DNA from: JAPUDQ01 sp964462335
GTDB taxonomy: Bacteria > Patescibacteriota > Saccharimonadia > Saccharimonadales > Saccharimonadaceae
Reading direction: 5' to 3'
NCBI GenBank assembly: GCA_964462335.1
Contig: CAYWYG010000008.1
Coordinates: 1 to 27,775, forward strand
DNA: 27,775 nucleotides
Shown here: positions 1-6,639 of the stretch, piece by piece
Layout of the letters: each line of letters starts with the position of its first letter
Position numbering within the stretch: position 1 is the stretch's first letter
Notes under the pieces: model-generated
Seen by the model: the letters and a program-made list of their open reading frames with translations, nothing else
Database searches by the model: none
Told to the model about the DNA's origin: nothing
Position numbers and translations under genes: made by a program

Positions 1-308
1 ACAGCGATGTCTGTTACGGGCGGGAGTATAAGCCTGAGGGTGGAAAAATCGATGTGGCGAAGATTTCGATTCGCGGGCGGTTTCCCGAGAAGGGTTGGGG
101 CTGGCTGGAAGAATCTCATGAGATGGCGGTTATCACACGCGGTGAAGTCTATGCTCTGACGAAAGGGGGCGAACGGTTTGACCTAAAAGCCGGAGACGTG
201 CTGTATATCGAACCCGGAACAAGGTGGTGTTGGTATGGTAACTTTGACATGATTGTCCCTTGCGGCCCTGCTTTTGACCCGAAAAAACATCATTTGGAGG
301 AGGAATAG
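1..308 (+). CDS. Cupin-domain protein, 5' end outside window
   Basis: The frame is open from base 3 to a TAG at 306-308, so the gene is truncated by the window edge; an internal GTG at 54 is only a possible start. The visible 101 residues have the small beta-barrel pattern of cupins: a histidine in ESHEMAVITRGEV, then GGERFDLKAGDVLYIEPGT, the usual second cupin motif (G-D-x-x-x-x-P-G). Cupins bind a metal or small ligand and serve as isomerases, dioxygenases or sensors; nothing here says which. One base separates its stop from the next start, and the SD of that gene (GGAGGAGG, 297-304) lies inside this gene's last codons, so the two are almost certainly co-transcribed. Function unknown beyond the fold. 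Confidence 0.7.
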   Translation, partial: SDVCYGREYKPEGGKIDVAKISIRGRFPEKGWGWLEESHEMAVITRGEVYALTKGGERFDLKAGDVLYIEPGTRWCWYGNFDMIVPCGPAFDPKKHHLEEE

Positions 309-309
309 G

Positions 310-1044
310 ATGGGTTCTCTAGAAAATAAAACAGTTATTGTGATTGGTGGCACGAGTGGCTTGGGTGAGTCGGTCGCCAAGAGGCTTGTCGGTAAAGTCA
401 AAAAGCTGATTGTCACTGGCACAAATCAAGACGCGCTGGCACGTATGTCGAAGCATATCGATACGGCTGGCTACACCGAGACGCTTGATTTGGCCGATGA
501 GCAGTCTATTACTGCGTTCGCACATATAATCGCCGAGAATAATGAACAAGATTTGGTTGTTCTTGCAAACGCAGGTATATGGCTTGAGGGAGAAACTGCG
601 GCTACGGAATTGGAAAAGATACGAGAGGTTGTGTCGATTGACTTGATTGGTCACATGCAGCTAACTGTAGCGGTTTTGCCAATTATGCAAGCGCAGAGAC
701 AGGGCCACATAATTTTTGTTAACTCAGTTGCCGGTCTTGATTATACGCCAGGCAATAGTTTTTATTCTGCCGCAAAGTTTGGGTTGTTGGGTTTTGCGAA
801 GACGCTGCAGTCAGAGGTGATTAATGATAACATCAAAGTGACTTCATTCCATCCTGGGGGTATGAATACAGACTTATTCAATCGTGCGGGACATGAGTAT
901 GGTGAAGCTGATTGGATGATGGATAAGGAAAATATCGCAGAAATATTAATGACTATAATGGCCCAGCCGGAGAATGTACTCATTGACCAGATGAGTATAA
1001 GAACGTTTCCCCAAAATATTGTTCGATATAAAGAGATAGGTTAA
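310..1044 (+). CDS. Short-chain dehydrogenase/reductase (SDR)
   Basis: A 244-residue classical SDR, a Rossmann-fold NAD(P)(H)-dependent oxidoreductase. Visible motifs: the dinucleotide-binding GGTSGLG at residues 13-19, the structural NAG in LANAGIW at about 87-89, catalytic Ser139, and YSAAK with Tyr152 and Lys156. Length is normal for the family. I chose the ATG at 310 rather than an in-frame upstream start at 253 because a strong SD (GGAGGAGG) lies at 297-304 and the upstream codons overlap the cupin gene. Substrate unknown. It forms a two-gene unit with the cupin gene and is followed 16 bp later by the ileS-like leader and the nuclease gene, so transcription probably runs on into those. 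Confidence 0.9.
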   Translation: MGSLENKTVIVIGGTSGLGESVAKRLVGKVKKLIVTGTNQDALARMSKHIDTAGYTETLDLADEQSITAFAHIIAENNEQDLVVLANAGIWLEGETAATELEKIREVVSIDLIGHMQLTVAVLPIMQAQRQGHIIFVNSVAGLDYTPGNSFYSAAKFGLLGFAKTLQSEVINDNIKVTSFHPGGMNTDLFNRAGHEYGEADWMMDKENIAEILMTIMAQPENVLIDQMSIRTFPQNIVRYKEIG

Positions 1045-1060
1045 TGAGAGGATAAAGCGT

Positions 1061-1129
1061 ATGAAGTTCAAAAGTGGTACACGCAGGCGGGCACTCGAGT
1101 ATGAAAAAGATTGGGTGCAGCGGCAGTGA
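1061..1129 (+). CDS. 22-codon leader: duplicated N-terminus of IleRS
   Basis: ATG at 1061 with an SD (GAGAGGA, 1046-1052) opens a 22-codon frame ending in TGA at 1127-1129. Its peptide begins MKFKSGTRRRALEYEK and matches the first 21 residues of the IleRS encoded at 1608 except for three residues near the start; the match then stops. Over 1076-1123 versus 1623-1670, 44 of 48 bases agree and all four differences are synonymous. It is best read as the stranded 5' end of an ileS gene. Its TGA overlaps the GTG start of the next gene (GTGA, 1126-1129), so ribosomes finishing here can restart there. It may have no function as a peptide. Confidence 0.75.
   Translation: MKFKSGTRRRALEYEKDWVQRQ
1076..1123 (+). 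repeat. Direct repeat, left copy (ileS codons 6-21)
   Basis: This 48-bp stretch matches 1623-1670 at 44 positions. The last 21 bp (1103-1123 and 1650-1670) are identical, and similarity ends abruptly after them. Spacing between the copies is exactly 547 bp with no gaps. An identical core at a sharp junction is what integration or homologous recombination inside the ileS 5' end would leave. Confidence 0.9.
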
Positions 1130-1506
1130 GAAAATACCGTGTCATCATACCGCAGAACGTACAGCCGGTGCCAGAGAATTTCGAAATTAGCGCAGCAGTT
1201 CTCCTGCTCGAGTTCTTTCAATCAGATATTGAGTTTCTACCGGTAACATCATTTAAAACACCAGATGTAAGGATTAAAGGCCAGAAGTGGGAAATCAAGA
1301 GCCCATCCGGTAAGGGCAAGCATGTAATAGAAGATCAAATTAAACGTGCTTCAAAACAATCACTCAATATAATTATTGACGCGAGGCGCTGTAAGTTGCA
1401 TATCGCGCGTGTTCGGAACCAGCTTGCCTATAATGTTAGTCTACGTCCGCACCTGAAACGAGTGTTATTGATCAACAAAAAGAGTGAAGTTGAGGTGATA
1501 AAATGA
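1126..1506 (+). CDS. Small PD-(D/E)XK nuclease-like protein (CdiA C-terminal tRNase-like)
   Basis: A 126-residue protein with a textbook PD-(D/E)XK core: TPDVRIKGQKWEIKSP places Pro46-Asp47, Glu56 and Lys58, followed by a Gly/Lys-rich stretch and a helix with KRASKQSLNIIIDARR. From memory this pattern matches the family named after the CdiA C-terminal tRNase domain, often found as stand-alone proteins in Gram-positive and CPR genomes. In CdiA the domain is a tRNA-cleaving toxin; for solo versions the role is not known to me, and a DNA-cutting role is equally possible for the fold. I chose the GTG at 1126 because it overlaps the leader stop (GTGA); a TTG at 1111 would add five residues. No immunity gene is seen beside it. 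It lies inside the 547-bp repeat-bounded unit upstream of ileS. Confidence 0.7.
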   Translation: MRKYRVIIPQNVQPVPENFEISAAVLLLEFFQSDIEFLPVTSFKTPDVRIKGQKWEIKSPSGKGKHVIEDQIKRASKQSLNIIIDARRCKLHIARVRNQLAYNVSLRPHLKRVLLINKKSEVEVIK

Positions 1507-1607
1507 AACAGACAGTAAAAAGGAACCGGCCCTGCGCATATTCATCGCTGAACCGGTTCACTGCTACCATTATAGCAGATGTATGCGTATAAAACAAGGA
1601 GGCAGAT
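1507..1607 (+). promoter_or_regulatory. Spacer with two inverted repeats and ileS SD
   Basis: The 101 bp between the nuclease stop and ileS hold two inverted repeats: GAACCGG (1523-1529) with CCGGTTC (1553-1559), and CTGCTA (1561-1566) with TAGCAG (1573-1578) around a 6-nt loop. The second arm contains TATAGC, a possible weak -10. A strong SD, AAGGAGG (1596-1602), precedes the ATG at 1608. No T-box landmarks were found, although ileS genes often carry one. It may act as the replacement promoter/leader of ileS, or as a weak terminator for the upstream operon; no T-run follows either hairpin. Confidence 0.5.
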
Positions 1608-4487
1608 ATGAAATATACATCAGGTACACGCAGGCGCGCGCTAGAGTACGAAAAAGATTGGGTGCAGCGGTGGAAGGCTGACAAGACATTTGAAAAGTCG
1701 GTCGAAAATCGTAGCAAGGACAACGGGTATGTGTTTTACGACGGGCCACCATTTCTGACGGGCGCGCCTCACCACGGGCACTTGCTTATTAGTTCGGTCA
1801 AAGACGCAATGGGTCGCTTTCACACCATGAAAGGGCAACGTGTTGAGCGGACGTGGGGCTGGGATTGCCATGGTTTGCCAGCTGAGGTTTACGTCGAAAA
1901 AGCGCTTGGTATTAAAGATAAGCGTGAGATTGGTACGAAGATAAGTATTGCTGACTATGTCCGTGAGTGTCGCGCCTCGATGGTCAAAACAAGCACTGAG
2001 TGGGAAGATACAATTGCCCGACTTGCCCGTTGGGTGGAGTTTGAGGGTGCGTACAAGACCATGGACAAAGAGTATATGGAGTCGGTCTGGTGGGCATTTG
2101 CCGAGCTCTACAAAAAGGGCAAGATTTATGAAGGTGAAAAAGTGCTCGTGTATTGTACAAAAGATGCCACGCCCATCAGTAAAAGTGAAGTGGCAATGGA
2201 AAATAGCTATCAACTAGACACCGACCCAAGTGTGTTTGTGTATTTTGAGCTGGAAGATAGCGACGGCGAGCTCGCACTTGCGTGGACAACGACGCCATGG
2301 ACGCTACCTGCGAACGTAGCGCTTGCGGTACATAAAGATGTAGAGTATTCGCTCGTACAGTACGACGACAAGAAGTTCTACGTTGCCTCCGAAGCAGTCA
2401 GTCGAGTCATTCAAAATGAAAAACATCAACCACTTGAGTATGTGGTACTGAAAAAAGTTAAAGGCAAGGAACTGGTCGGTAAAAAATACCATCCGCTATT
2501 TACAAATCGTGGGCCGCAGGCGCACCGCGTCCTCCATGCAGATTTTGTGACAACCGTGGATGGCACAGGTCTTGTCCATGAAGCACCGGCATATGGTGAG
2601 GATGACTATGAACTATGCAAACAAGAGGGTATCGATATTGTCTCTATCGTTGATGCCGACGGCAATTACACCGAAGGGCGTTGGCAAGGTAAAAATATTT
2701 GGGATGTCAATAAAGAAATAGCAAAGACGCTTGTCGAAGAGGGGAAGGCGCTCAAGGTCGAATACATTCGCCATGAATATCCGCACTGTCATCGTTGCGG
2801 GACCAAGCTGATGTACCGTGCGCATCCGAGCTGGTTTATGGATATTCAGGGACAAAAAGAAGAAATGTTGGCTGCCAATGCCGAGACGCGGTGGGTGCCG
2901 GATAATCTTCGAACGGGGCGTTTTCACAATATTATCGAGCAAGCGCCGGACTGGAACTTGAGCCGCGATCGCTACTGGGCGACGCCAATTCCGGTTTGGA
3001 AAGGTGAGCGCACTGATGGCACGGAAGTCGTGAAAGTCTTTGGTAGTTACGAAGAATTTGAGCAGGCGTCAGGCAAGAAGCTGAGTGACTATCATCTGCC
3101 AGAGGTCATGGACGTTACCTTCGAGCTTGACGGTACAACGATGCGTCACATAGGCAAAGTGCTTGACTGCTGGTTTGAGTCGGGTTCTATGCCGTTTGCG
3201 CAGTTCCACTATCCGTTTGAAAACAAAGCCAAGTTTGAAGCGATGTATCCAGCCGACTTTATCATCGAAGCAATCGACCAAACACGCGGGTGGTTTTACA
3301 GCCTCATAGCAGTCAATGTGGGTTTGTTTGGCAAAGCGCCGTGGAAGAACTTGATCTGCACTGGGTTTATCAATGCGGCTGATGGCAAAAAAATGAGCAA
3401 AAAACTCAAAAACTACACGCCGCCTGTGGAGCTGATGGACAAAGTTTCGGCTGATAGTTTTCGTTTCCTCATGCTTAGCAGCCCGCTCACAAATGGCGAG
3501 AACTTTGCGCTCGACGACAAATACGTCGTCGATGTTGCGCGAAAACTCAGCATGATTTGGAACATGTACGACTTCTTCACGATGTATGCGGAAGTCGATG
3601 GCTGGGAATATGACGGGAAGTTAGTCGACCCGCTCCATGACCTGAAAAACCCGCTCGATATATGGGTAGTCTCGCGCGTACATCAGCTGGTGGCTGAAGT
3701 TGAGGAGAGGACTGAAGCATATGACCTGCAAGGCGCACTCAAGCCAATTTTGCCATTTCTCGATGATGCGAGTAACTGGTATGTTCGTCGCAGTCGTCGT
3801 CGTTTCTGGAAGAGCGAGGACGATGGTGATAAAAACGATGCGTATCGTACGCTTCACTATGTCCTGGTGCGACTTGCCTATGTGCTCGCGCCGTTTACGC
3901 CATTTCTCGCCGAGGAGCTGTATCACAATATGACAAGGGATAGCGAGTCGATTCATCTGAAAGATTGGGTGTCAGCAGGAAATATCAACGAAGAACTTGT
4001 CGACGAAATGTCCTATGTGCGCGAAGTCATCAATAACGGCTTATCGCAACGCGCTACAGAGGGTATCAAAGTTCGTCAGTCACTGTTGAAATTATCGATG
4101 AATGCCGATGATTACAAGCGACTACAGAAATACGAAGACGTCATATGCGAAGAGCTCAACGTGAAATTCATTGAGGGACTTGGAGAAACGCCCGATAAGC
4201 CGATACTTGATTTCACGATCACCCCCGAGCTCAAACGCGAAGGTCTCATGCGGGAAGTCGTACGTGTCGTGCAGGCGGCTCGGAAAGATGCCGGGCTCAA
4301 TGTCGATGATCGCATAACCCTGCAGCTTACGACGGATGATACCGAGCTACGGTCGGCCATCGATGAGCATGCCGAGACGATCAAGACTGAGACGCTCGCG
4401 GTGAAACTCGCCTCTGTAGACGGCGGCTACGAGACAAAAGTAAAGGTCGAGGGCAAGGAGCTGGCGATATGTCTCAGCAAGGCGTAA
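1608..4487 (+). CDS. ileS: Isoleucyl-tRNA synthetase, type 2-like
   Basis: A 959-residue class I aminoacyl-tRNA synthetase that charges tRNA-Ile with isoleucine in the cytosol. Visible landmarks: the HIGH-type motif GAPHHGHLL (HHGH at 55-58), WGWDCHGLP just after, the editing (CP1) domain with WTTTPWTLP and a glycine-rich GTGLVHEAPAYGEDD, a CxxC in CHRCGT, and KMSKK at 595-599 in place of KMSKS, followed by KNYTPP. KMSK(R/K)xKNY is the eukaryote-like type 2 form, which is usually mupirocin-resistant. It is somewhat shorter than typical type 2 enzymes (about 1,040 residues). SD AAGGAGG supports the start. Its first 21 codons are repeated at 1061. The rhodanese gene overlaps its end by 19 bp. 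Confidence 0.97.
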   Translation: MKYTSGTRRRALEYEKDWVQRWKADKTFEKSVENRSKDNGYVFYDGPPFLTGAPHHGHLLISSVKDAMGRFHTMKGQRVERTWGWDCHGLPAEVYVEKALGIKDKREIGTKISIADYVRECRASMVKTSTEWEDTIARLARWVEFEGAYKTMDKEYMESVWWAFAELYKKGKIYEGEKVLVYCTKDATPISKSEVAMENSYQLDTDPSVFVYFELEDSDGELALAWTTTPWTLPANVALAVHKDVEYSLVQYDDKKFYVASEAVSRVIQNEKHQPLEYVVLKKVKGKELVGKKYHPLFTNRGPQAHRVLHADFVTTVDGTGLVHEAPAYGEDDYELCKQEGIDIVSIVDADGNYTEGRWQGKNIWDVNKEIAKTLVEEGKALKVEYIRHEYPHCHRCGTKLMYRAHPSWFMDIQGQKEEMLAANAETRWVPDNLRTGRFHNIIEQAPDWNLSRDRYWATPIPVWKGERTDGTEVVKVFGSYEEFEQASGKKLSDYHLPEVMDVTFELDGTTMRHIGKVLDCWFESGSMPFAQFHYPFENKAKFEAMYPADFIIEAIDQTRGWFYSLIAVNVGLFGKAPWKNLICTGFINAADGKKMSKKLKNYTPPVELMDKVSADSFRFLMLSSPLTNGENFALDDKYVVDVARKLSMIWNMYDFFTMYAEVDGWEYDGKLVDPLHDLKNPLDIWVVSRVHQLVAEVEERTEAYDLQGALKPILPFLDDASNWYVRRSRRRFWKSEDDGDKNDAYRTLHYVLVRLAYVLAPFTPFLAEELYHNMTRDSESIHLKDWVSAGNINEELVDEMSYVREVINNGLSQRATEGIKVRQSLLKLSMNADDYKRLQKYEDVICEELNVKFIEGLGETPDKPILDFTITPELKREGLMREVVRVVQAARKDAGLNVDDRITLQLTTDDTELRSAIDEHAETIKTETLAVKLASVDGGYETKVKVEGKELAICLSKA
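1623..1670 (+). repeat. Direct repeat, right copy (start of intact ileS)
   Basis: Counterpart of 1076-1123: 44 of 48 bases shared, with the last 21 identical. Here the reading frame continues into the full IleRS, so this copy is the functional 5' end of the gene. Confidence 0.9.
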
Positions 4488-4756
4488 CACCACTCGTTAT
4501 CGATACACGTGAACCAGCCGAGTATGCGCAAAGTCACGTGCCAGGCGCGATCAATATCTCGACGATGCAGTTTATGAGCGGGCACATACCCTCGCAGCTG
4601 CAAGGCGTCGCCAAAGACCAACCGATCATCCTCTACTGCCGCAGTGGGCAGCGCTCAAATACCTGTCTACAAATGTTACGCATGCATGGCTTTACCGATC
4701 TCACGAACGGCATCAACGAACATCATGTTGCCAAGCTGCTACGCGGCACCGTATAA
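4469..4756 (+). CDS. Single-domain rhodanese
   Basis: A 95-residue single-domain rhodanese-like protein. Rhodaneses move sulfane sulfur through a persulfide on an active-site cysteine. The sequence shows the N-terminal IDTREPAEYAQSHVPGAINI pattern (Asp and Arg, then HVPGAINI) and the active loop CRSGQRS with Cys57, preceded by IILYC. The six-residue loop after Cys is the usual sulfurtransferase size. The start overlaps the last 19 bp of ileS, so translation is probably coupled. Its TAA stop overlaps the -10 box of the next promoter. Being next to metK and the SAM riboswitch suggests, only by position, a link to sulfur metabolism; the acceptor is unknown. Confidence 0.92.
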   Translation: MSQQGVTPLVIDTREPAEYAQSHVPGAINISTMQFMSGHIPSQLQGVAKDQPIILYCRSGQRSNTCLQMLRMHGFTDLTNGINEHHVAKLLRGTV

Positions 4757-4757
4757 T
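4728..4757 (+). promoter_or_regulatory. Promoter of the SAM riboswitch-metK unit
   Basis: TTGCCA (4728-4733), an 18-bp spacer and a perfect TATAAT (4752-4757). The promoter lies inside the end of the rhodanese gene, and the -10 contains its stop codon. Transcription should start near 4764, just ahead of the aptamer. Confidence 0.8.
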
Positions 4758-4780
4758 AGCGATAGCACTTTTGCACAACC

Positions 4781-4876
4781 AGTATCACGAAGCGGGGAGA
4801 GACTGACTCGATGAACCGCTAGCAACCAGTCGTAAGACATGGTGCTAATTTCAGCCCTATAGAAGGGGAAGATATG
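4781..4876 (+). promoter_or_regulatory. SAM-I (S-box) riboswitch aptamer
   Basis: The core S-box landmarks occur in order: GATGAACCGC, GCAACCAG and GGTGCTAATTTC. The helices can be drawn by eye: P1 GTATC (4782-4786) with GATAT (4871-4875); P2 GCGG (4792-4795) with CCGC (4816-4819), enclosing the kink-turn and the GATGA segment; P3 ACCAGTC (4825-4831) with GACATGGT (4836-4843, one bulged base); and P4 around CCCTATAGAAGGG (4855-4867). S-box RNAs bind S-adenosylmethionine, the product of the MetK encoded 74 bp downstream, giving feedback control. The class (SAM-I versus the related SAM-I/IV) should be confirmed by covariance model. Confidence 0.9.
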
Positions 4877-4892
4877 ACGTACATCGTGACAT

Positions 4893-4924
4893 AAATCGTC
4901 TGCATGCCAGGCGATTTTGTTTTT
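4893..4924 (+). terminator. Intrinsic terminator of the SAM riboswitch
   Basis: A 10-bp stem, AAATCGTCTG (4893-4902) with CAGGCGATTT (4908-4917), containing one G-U pair and a 5-nt loop, is followed by TGTTTTT. This is the OFF state expected when SAM holds P1 closed. GACG at 4876-4879, just past P1, can pair with CGTC at 4897-4900 of the left arm and may seed the antiterminator; that part is inferred. Confidence 0.85.
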
Positions 4925-4949
4925 ATAAAAATTATTTTAAGGAGGAACT

Positions 4950-5918
4950 ATGCCAACATTTAAAACAGCCGAATCGGTCTCGCCGAAACACCCGGACAAG
5001 CTCTGCGATCAGATATCTGATGCGATTCTCGATGCGTATTTGACGGGTGATCCTGATGCGCGAGTCGCCGTGGAGACGGTCGGTGGACACGGCAAAGTAT
5101 TTATCACGGGTGAAGTGACGAGTACATTGCACCCTGAGATTGAGCCGATCGTAAAACGCCTTGCGGGCGATATCGACGTGACAGTACATCTCGTCAAACA
5201 AAGCCCTGAGATCGCACGCGGTGTCGATACGGGCGGTGCTGGCGACCAAGGTATCATGGTCGGCTATGCCTGCAATGAGACGCCTGAATTGTTGCCACTC
5301 GAAGTCGTCCTGAGCCGGGCGCTCAATCAATATCTATTTGAACGCTGGCCATTTGATGGCAAGACACAGGTAACGCTCAAAAACGGCACCATCGTTGCGC
5401 TGGTTGCGAGTTTTCAAAATGCGCCCCATGCTGAGTTACGTGACGCAGTAGTGGCGTGGACACAATCGATCGACACGCCAACCGACAAAGATGTCGCGAT
5501 CCATGCCAACCCGGCAGGCGACTGGCATCAGGGTGGTTTTGAAGCCGATGCCGGTCTCACTGGACGCAAGCTGGTGGTCGATAACTATGGTCCGAGCATC
5601 CCGATCGGTGGCGGGTGCTTTAGTGGTAAAGACGCGAGTAAGGTTGATCGCAGCGCTGCCTACATGGCACGCAAAGTTGCGATCGATTATCTCAAAAAAC
5701 GTGATGCCAAAGAAGTATTTTGTCATCTCGCCTATGCGATTGGCTACGATCAGCCACTTGAGGCCTCGGTGACGATCGATGGCGTGCAAGAAGAAGTAAA
5801 AGGCTATGACCTCAGTCCACGCGGCATCGTACAATTCCTCGATCTCAAGCGTCCGCAGTTTGAAGAAACCGCACGGTATGGTCACTACGGGCACGCTGAT
5901 TTTACGTGGGAAGCATGA
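4950..5918 (+). CDS. metK: S-adenosylmethionine synthetase (short form)
   Basis: MetK joins ATP and methionine to make S-adenosylmethionine, the cell's methyl donor. Signature segments are plain: SPKHPDKLCDQISDAILDAY near the N-terminus (HPDK binds ATP), GAGDQGIMVGYA (normally GAGDQGLMFGYA), and GGGCFSGKDASKVDRSAAY, the phosphate-loop region, with TARYGHYG close to the end. At 322 residues it is 60 or more shorter than the common bacterial enzyme (about 380-400): connecting loops are reduced and the usual C-terminal tail after the YGHYG region is nearly absent. The family signatures are intact, so I expect an active enzyme. SD AAGGAGG at 4939-4945. Controlled by the riboswitch and terminator just upstream. 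Confidence 0.96.
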   Translation: MPTFKTAESVSPKHPDKLCDQISDAILDAYLTGDPDARVAVETVGGHGKVFITGEVTSTLHPEIEPIVKRLAGDIDVTVHLVKQSPEIARGVDTGGAGDQGIMVGYACNETPELLPLEVVLSRALNQYLFERWPFDGKTQVTLKNGTIVALVASFQNAPHAELRDAVVAWTQSIDTPTDKDVAIHANPAGDWHQGGFEADAGLTGRKLVVDNYGPSIPIGGGCFSGKDASKVDRSAAYMARKVAIDYLKKRDAKEVFCHLAYAIGYDQPLEASVTIDGVQEEVKGYDLSPRGIVQFLDLKRPQFEETARYGHYGHADFTWEA

Positions 5919-5920
5919 CA

Positions 5921-5949
5921 TTGACAAATTATTTATCTTGTGCTAATAT
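5921..5949 (+). promoter_or_regulatory. Strong promoter for the secreted protein at 5994
   Basis: TTGACA (5921-5926), a 17-bp spacer and TAATAT (5944-5949) preceded by TGC, making an extended -10. The expected start is near 5956. It is the closest match to consensus in the window, suggesting high expression of the gene it drives. An SD (AAAAAGGAAG) lies around 5972-5981. Confidence 0.88.
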
Positions 5950-5993
5950 AGAGACATAAGATCGTAAACACAAAAAGGAAGACCACTACAATC

Positions 5994-6578
5994 ATGGAAG
6001 CAAAAGATCTCGTTGGACCGGCGGCTGCAGTGACAATCGCAGCGAGTGCGATGACTGCTCCAGCCAGTGCAGCCTACAACTCAGAACTCAACCAACCATC
6101 ATATTGGGGAAGTACTTGTTCTAAAACTGATATGTCGGGTGAAGTGATGACCTACAGTGTGACCGACCCCAATGCCGTCAAAGTTGTCGTCAAAGGTGGT
6201 ACGGAAAACAAGGTATACGAGCAGGCTCCGTTTACTAACCTGACGGCACCGATCAATCCGAATAATGGCAAGCCTTATGCAATTAGCCATGTCATTGTAT
6301 GCTACAAAGACGGTACGAGTACGACGACAACTCCATCAACGACTCCTGCGACCAATAACGGCAACGGCCAAGGTAATGGTGGTCATGTTGGTGGGCAGAC
6401 GACGGGTACGACGCCAGCAGCAGCTCCATCCACGGCAGTACCTGCTGTTGCAGGGACAAAAACTGTTACAGGGCCTGCGGCAATTGCAAATACTGGCAAC
6501 GAAGTTGCGACGACTGCAGCAAAAACCGCTGGCTTGGGTGCTCTTGTCTACGGTCTTACTCGATTTTTCCGCCGTTAG
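5994..6578 (+). CDS. Secreted protein with sortase-like C-terminal tail
   Basis: A 194-residue exported protein of unrecognised family. Residues 1-27 form a signal peptide with an alanine-rich core and an ASA-A cleavage pattern. A folded part of about 75 residues holds two cysteines (in GSTCSK and VIVCYK) that could form a disulfide. A Thr/Ser/Pro/Gly/Asn-rich linker (roughly 105-155) follows, typical of a wall-spanning stalk. The tail is IANTG at 164-168, then a weakly hydrophobic segment and a basic end, FFRR. That layout resembles a sortase signal of the LAxTG type, shared with the proteins at 12067 and 17457. Its strong promoter and following terminator make it a single-gene unit. Probably an abundant surface protein; the function is unknown. 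Confidence 0.8.
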   Translation: MEAKDLVGPAAAVTIAASAMTAPASAAYNSELNQPSYWGSTCSKTDMSGEVMTYSVTDPNAVKVVVKGGTENKVYEQAPFTNLTAPINPNNGKPYAISHVIVCYKDGTSTTTTPSTTPATNNGNGQGNGGHVGGQTTGTTPAAAPSTAVPAVAGTKTVTGPAAIANTGNEVATTAAKTAGLGALVYGLTRFFRR

Positions 6579-6595
6579 ATCTCGTGATAGCCTAC

Positions 6596-6624
6596 AAACT
6601 ACCCCAGATATTTGGGGTAGTTTT
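6596..6624. terminator. Perfect hairpin terminator
   Basis: An 11-bp perfect inverted repeat, AAACTACCCCA (6596-6606) and TGGGGTAGTTT (6613-6623) with a 6-nt loop, followed by T. The A-run on the left arm means it could work in both directions. It ends the 5994 gene and directly abuts the next promoter. Confidence 0.88.
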
Positions 6625-6632
6625 GGTATACT
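6624..6632 (+). promoter_or_regulatory. Extended -10 promoter giving a leaderless mRNA
   Basis: TGG followed by TATACT (6627-6632); seven bases later comes the ATG at 6640. No -35 is clear, because the terminator occupies that site. There is no room for an SD, so the transcript should begin at or within a base of the start codon. Confidence 0.6.
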
Positions 6633-6639
6633 ATAGTAT

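Noticed and set aside
1111..1125. TTG at 1111 as start of the nuclease gene
   Set aside because: It adds five residues encoded by ileS-derived DNA and lies inside the leader frame; the GTG at 1126 overlapping the leader stop fits better.
1507..1607. T-box leader upstream of ileS
   Set aside because: No T-box bulge sequence, no AGCNNR-type elements and no terminator with T-run were found.
4874..4894. Six-codon frame (MTYIVT) with an SD-like AAGGGG just after the aptamer
   Set aside because: The SD-like bases are part of P4 and the junction of the riboswitch; the frame is best explained by chance.
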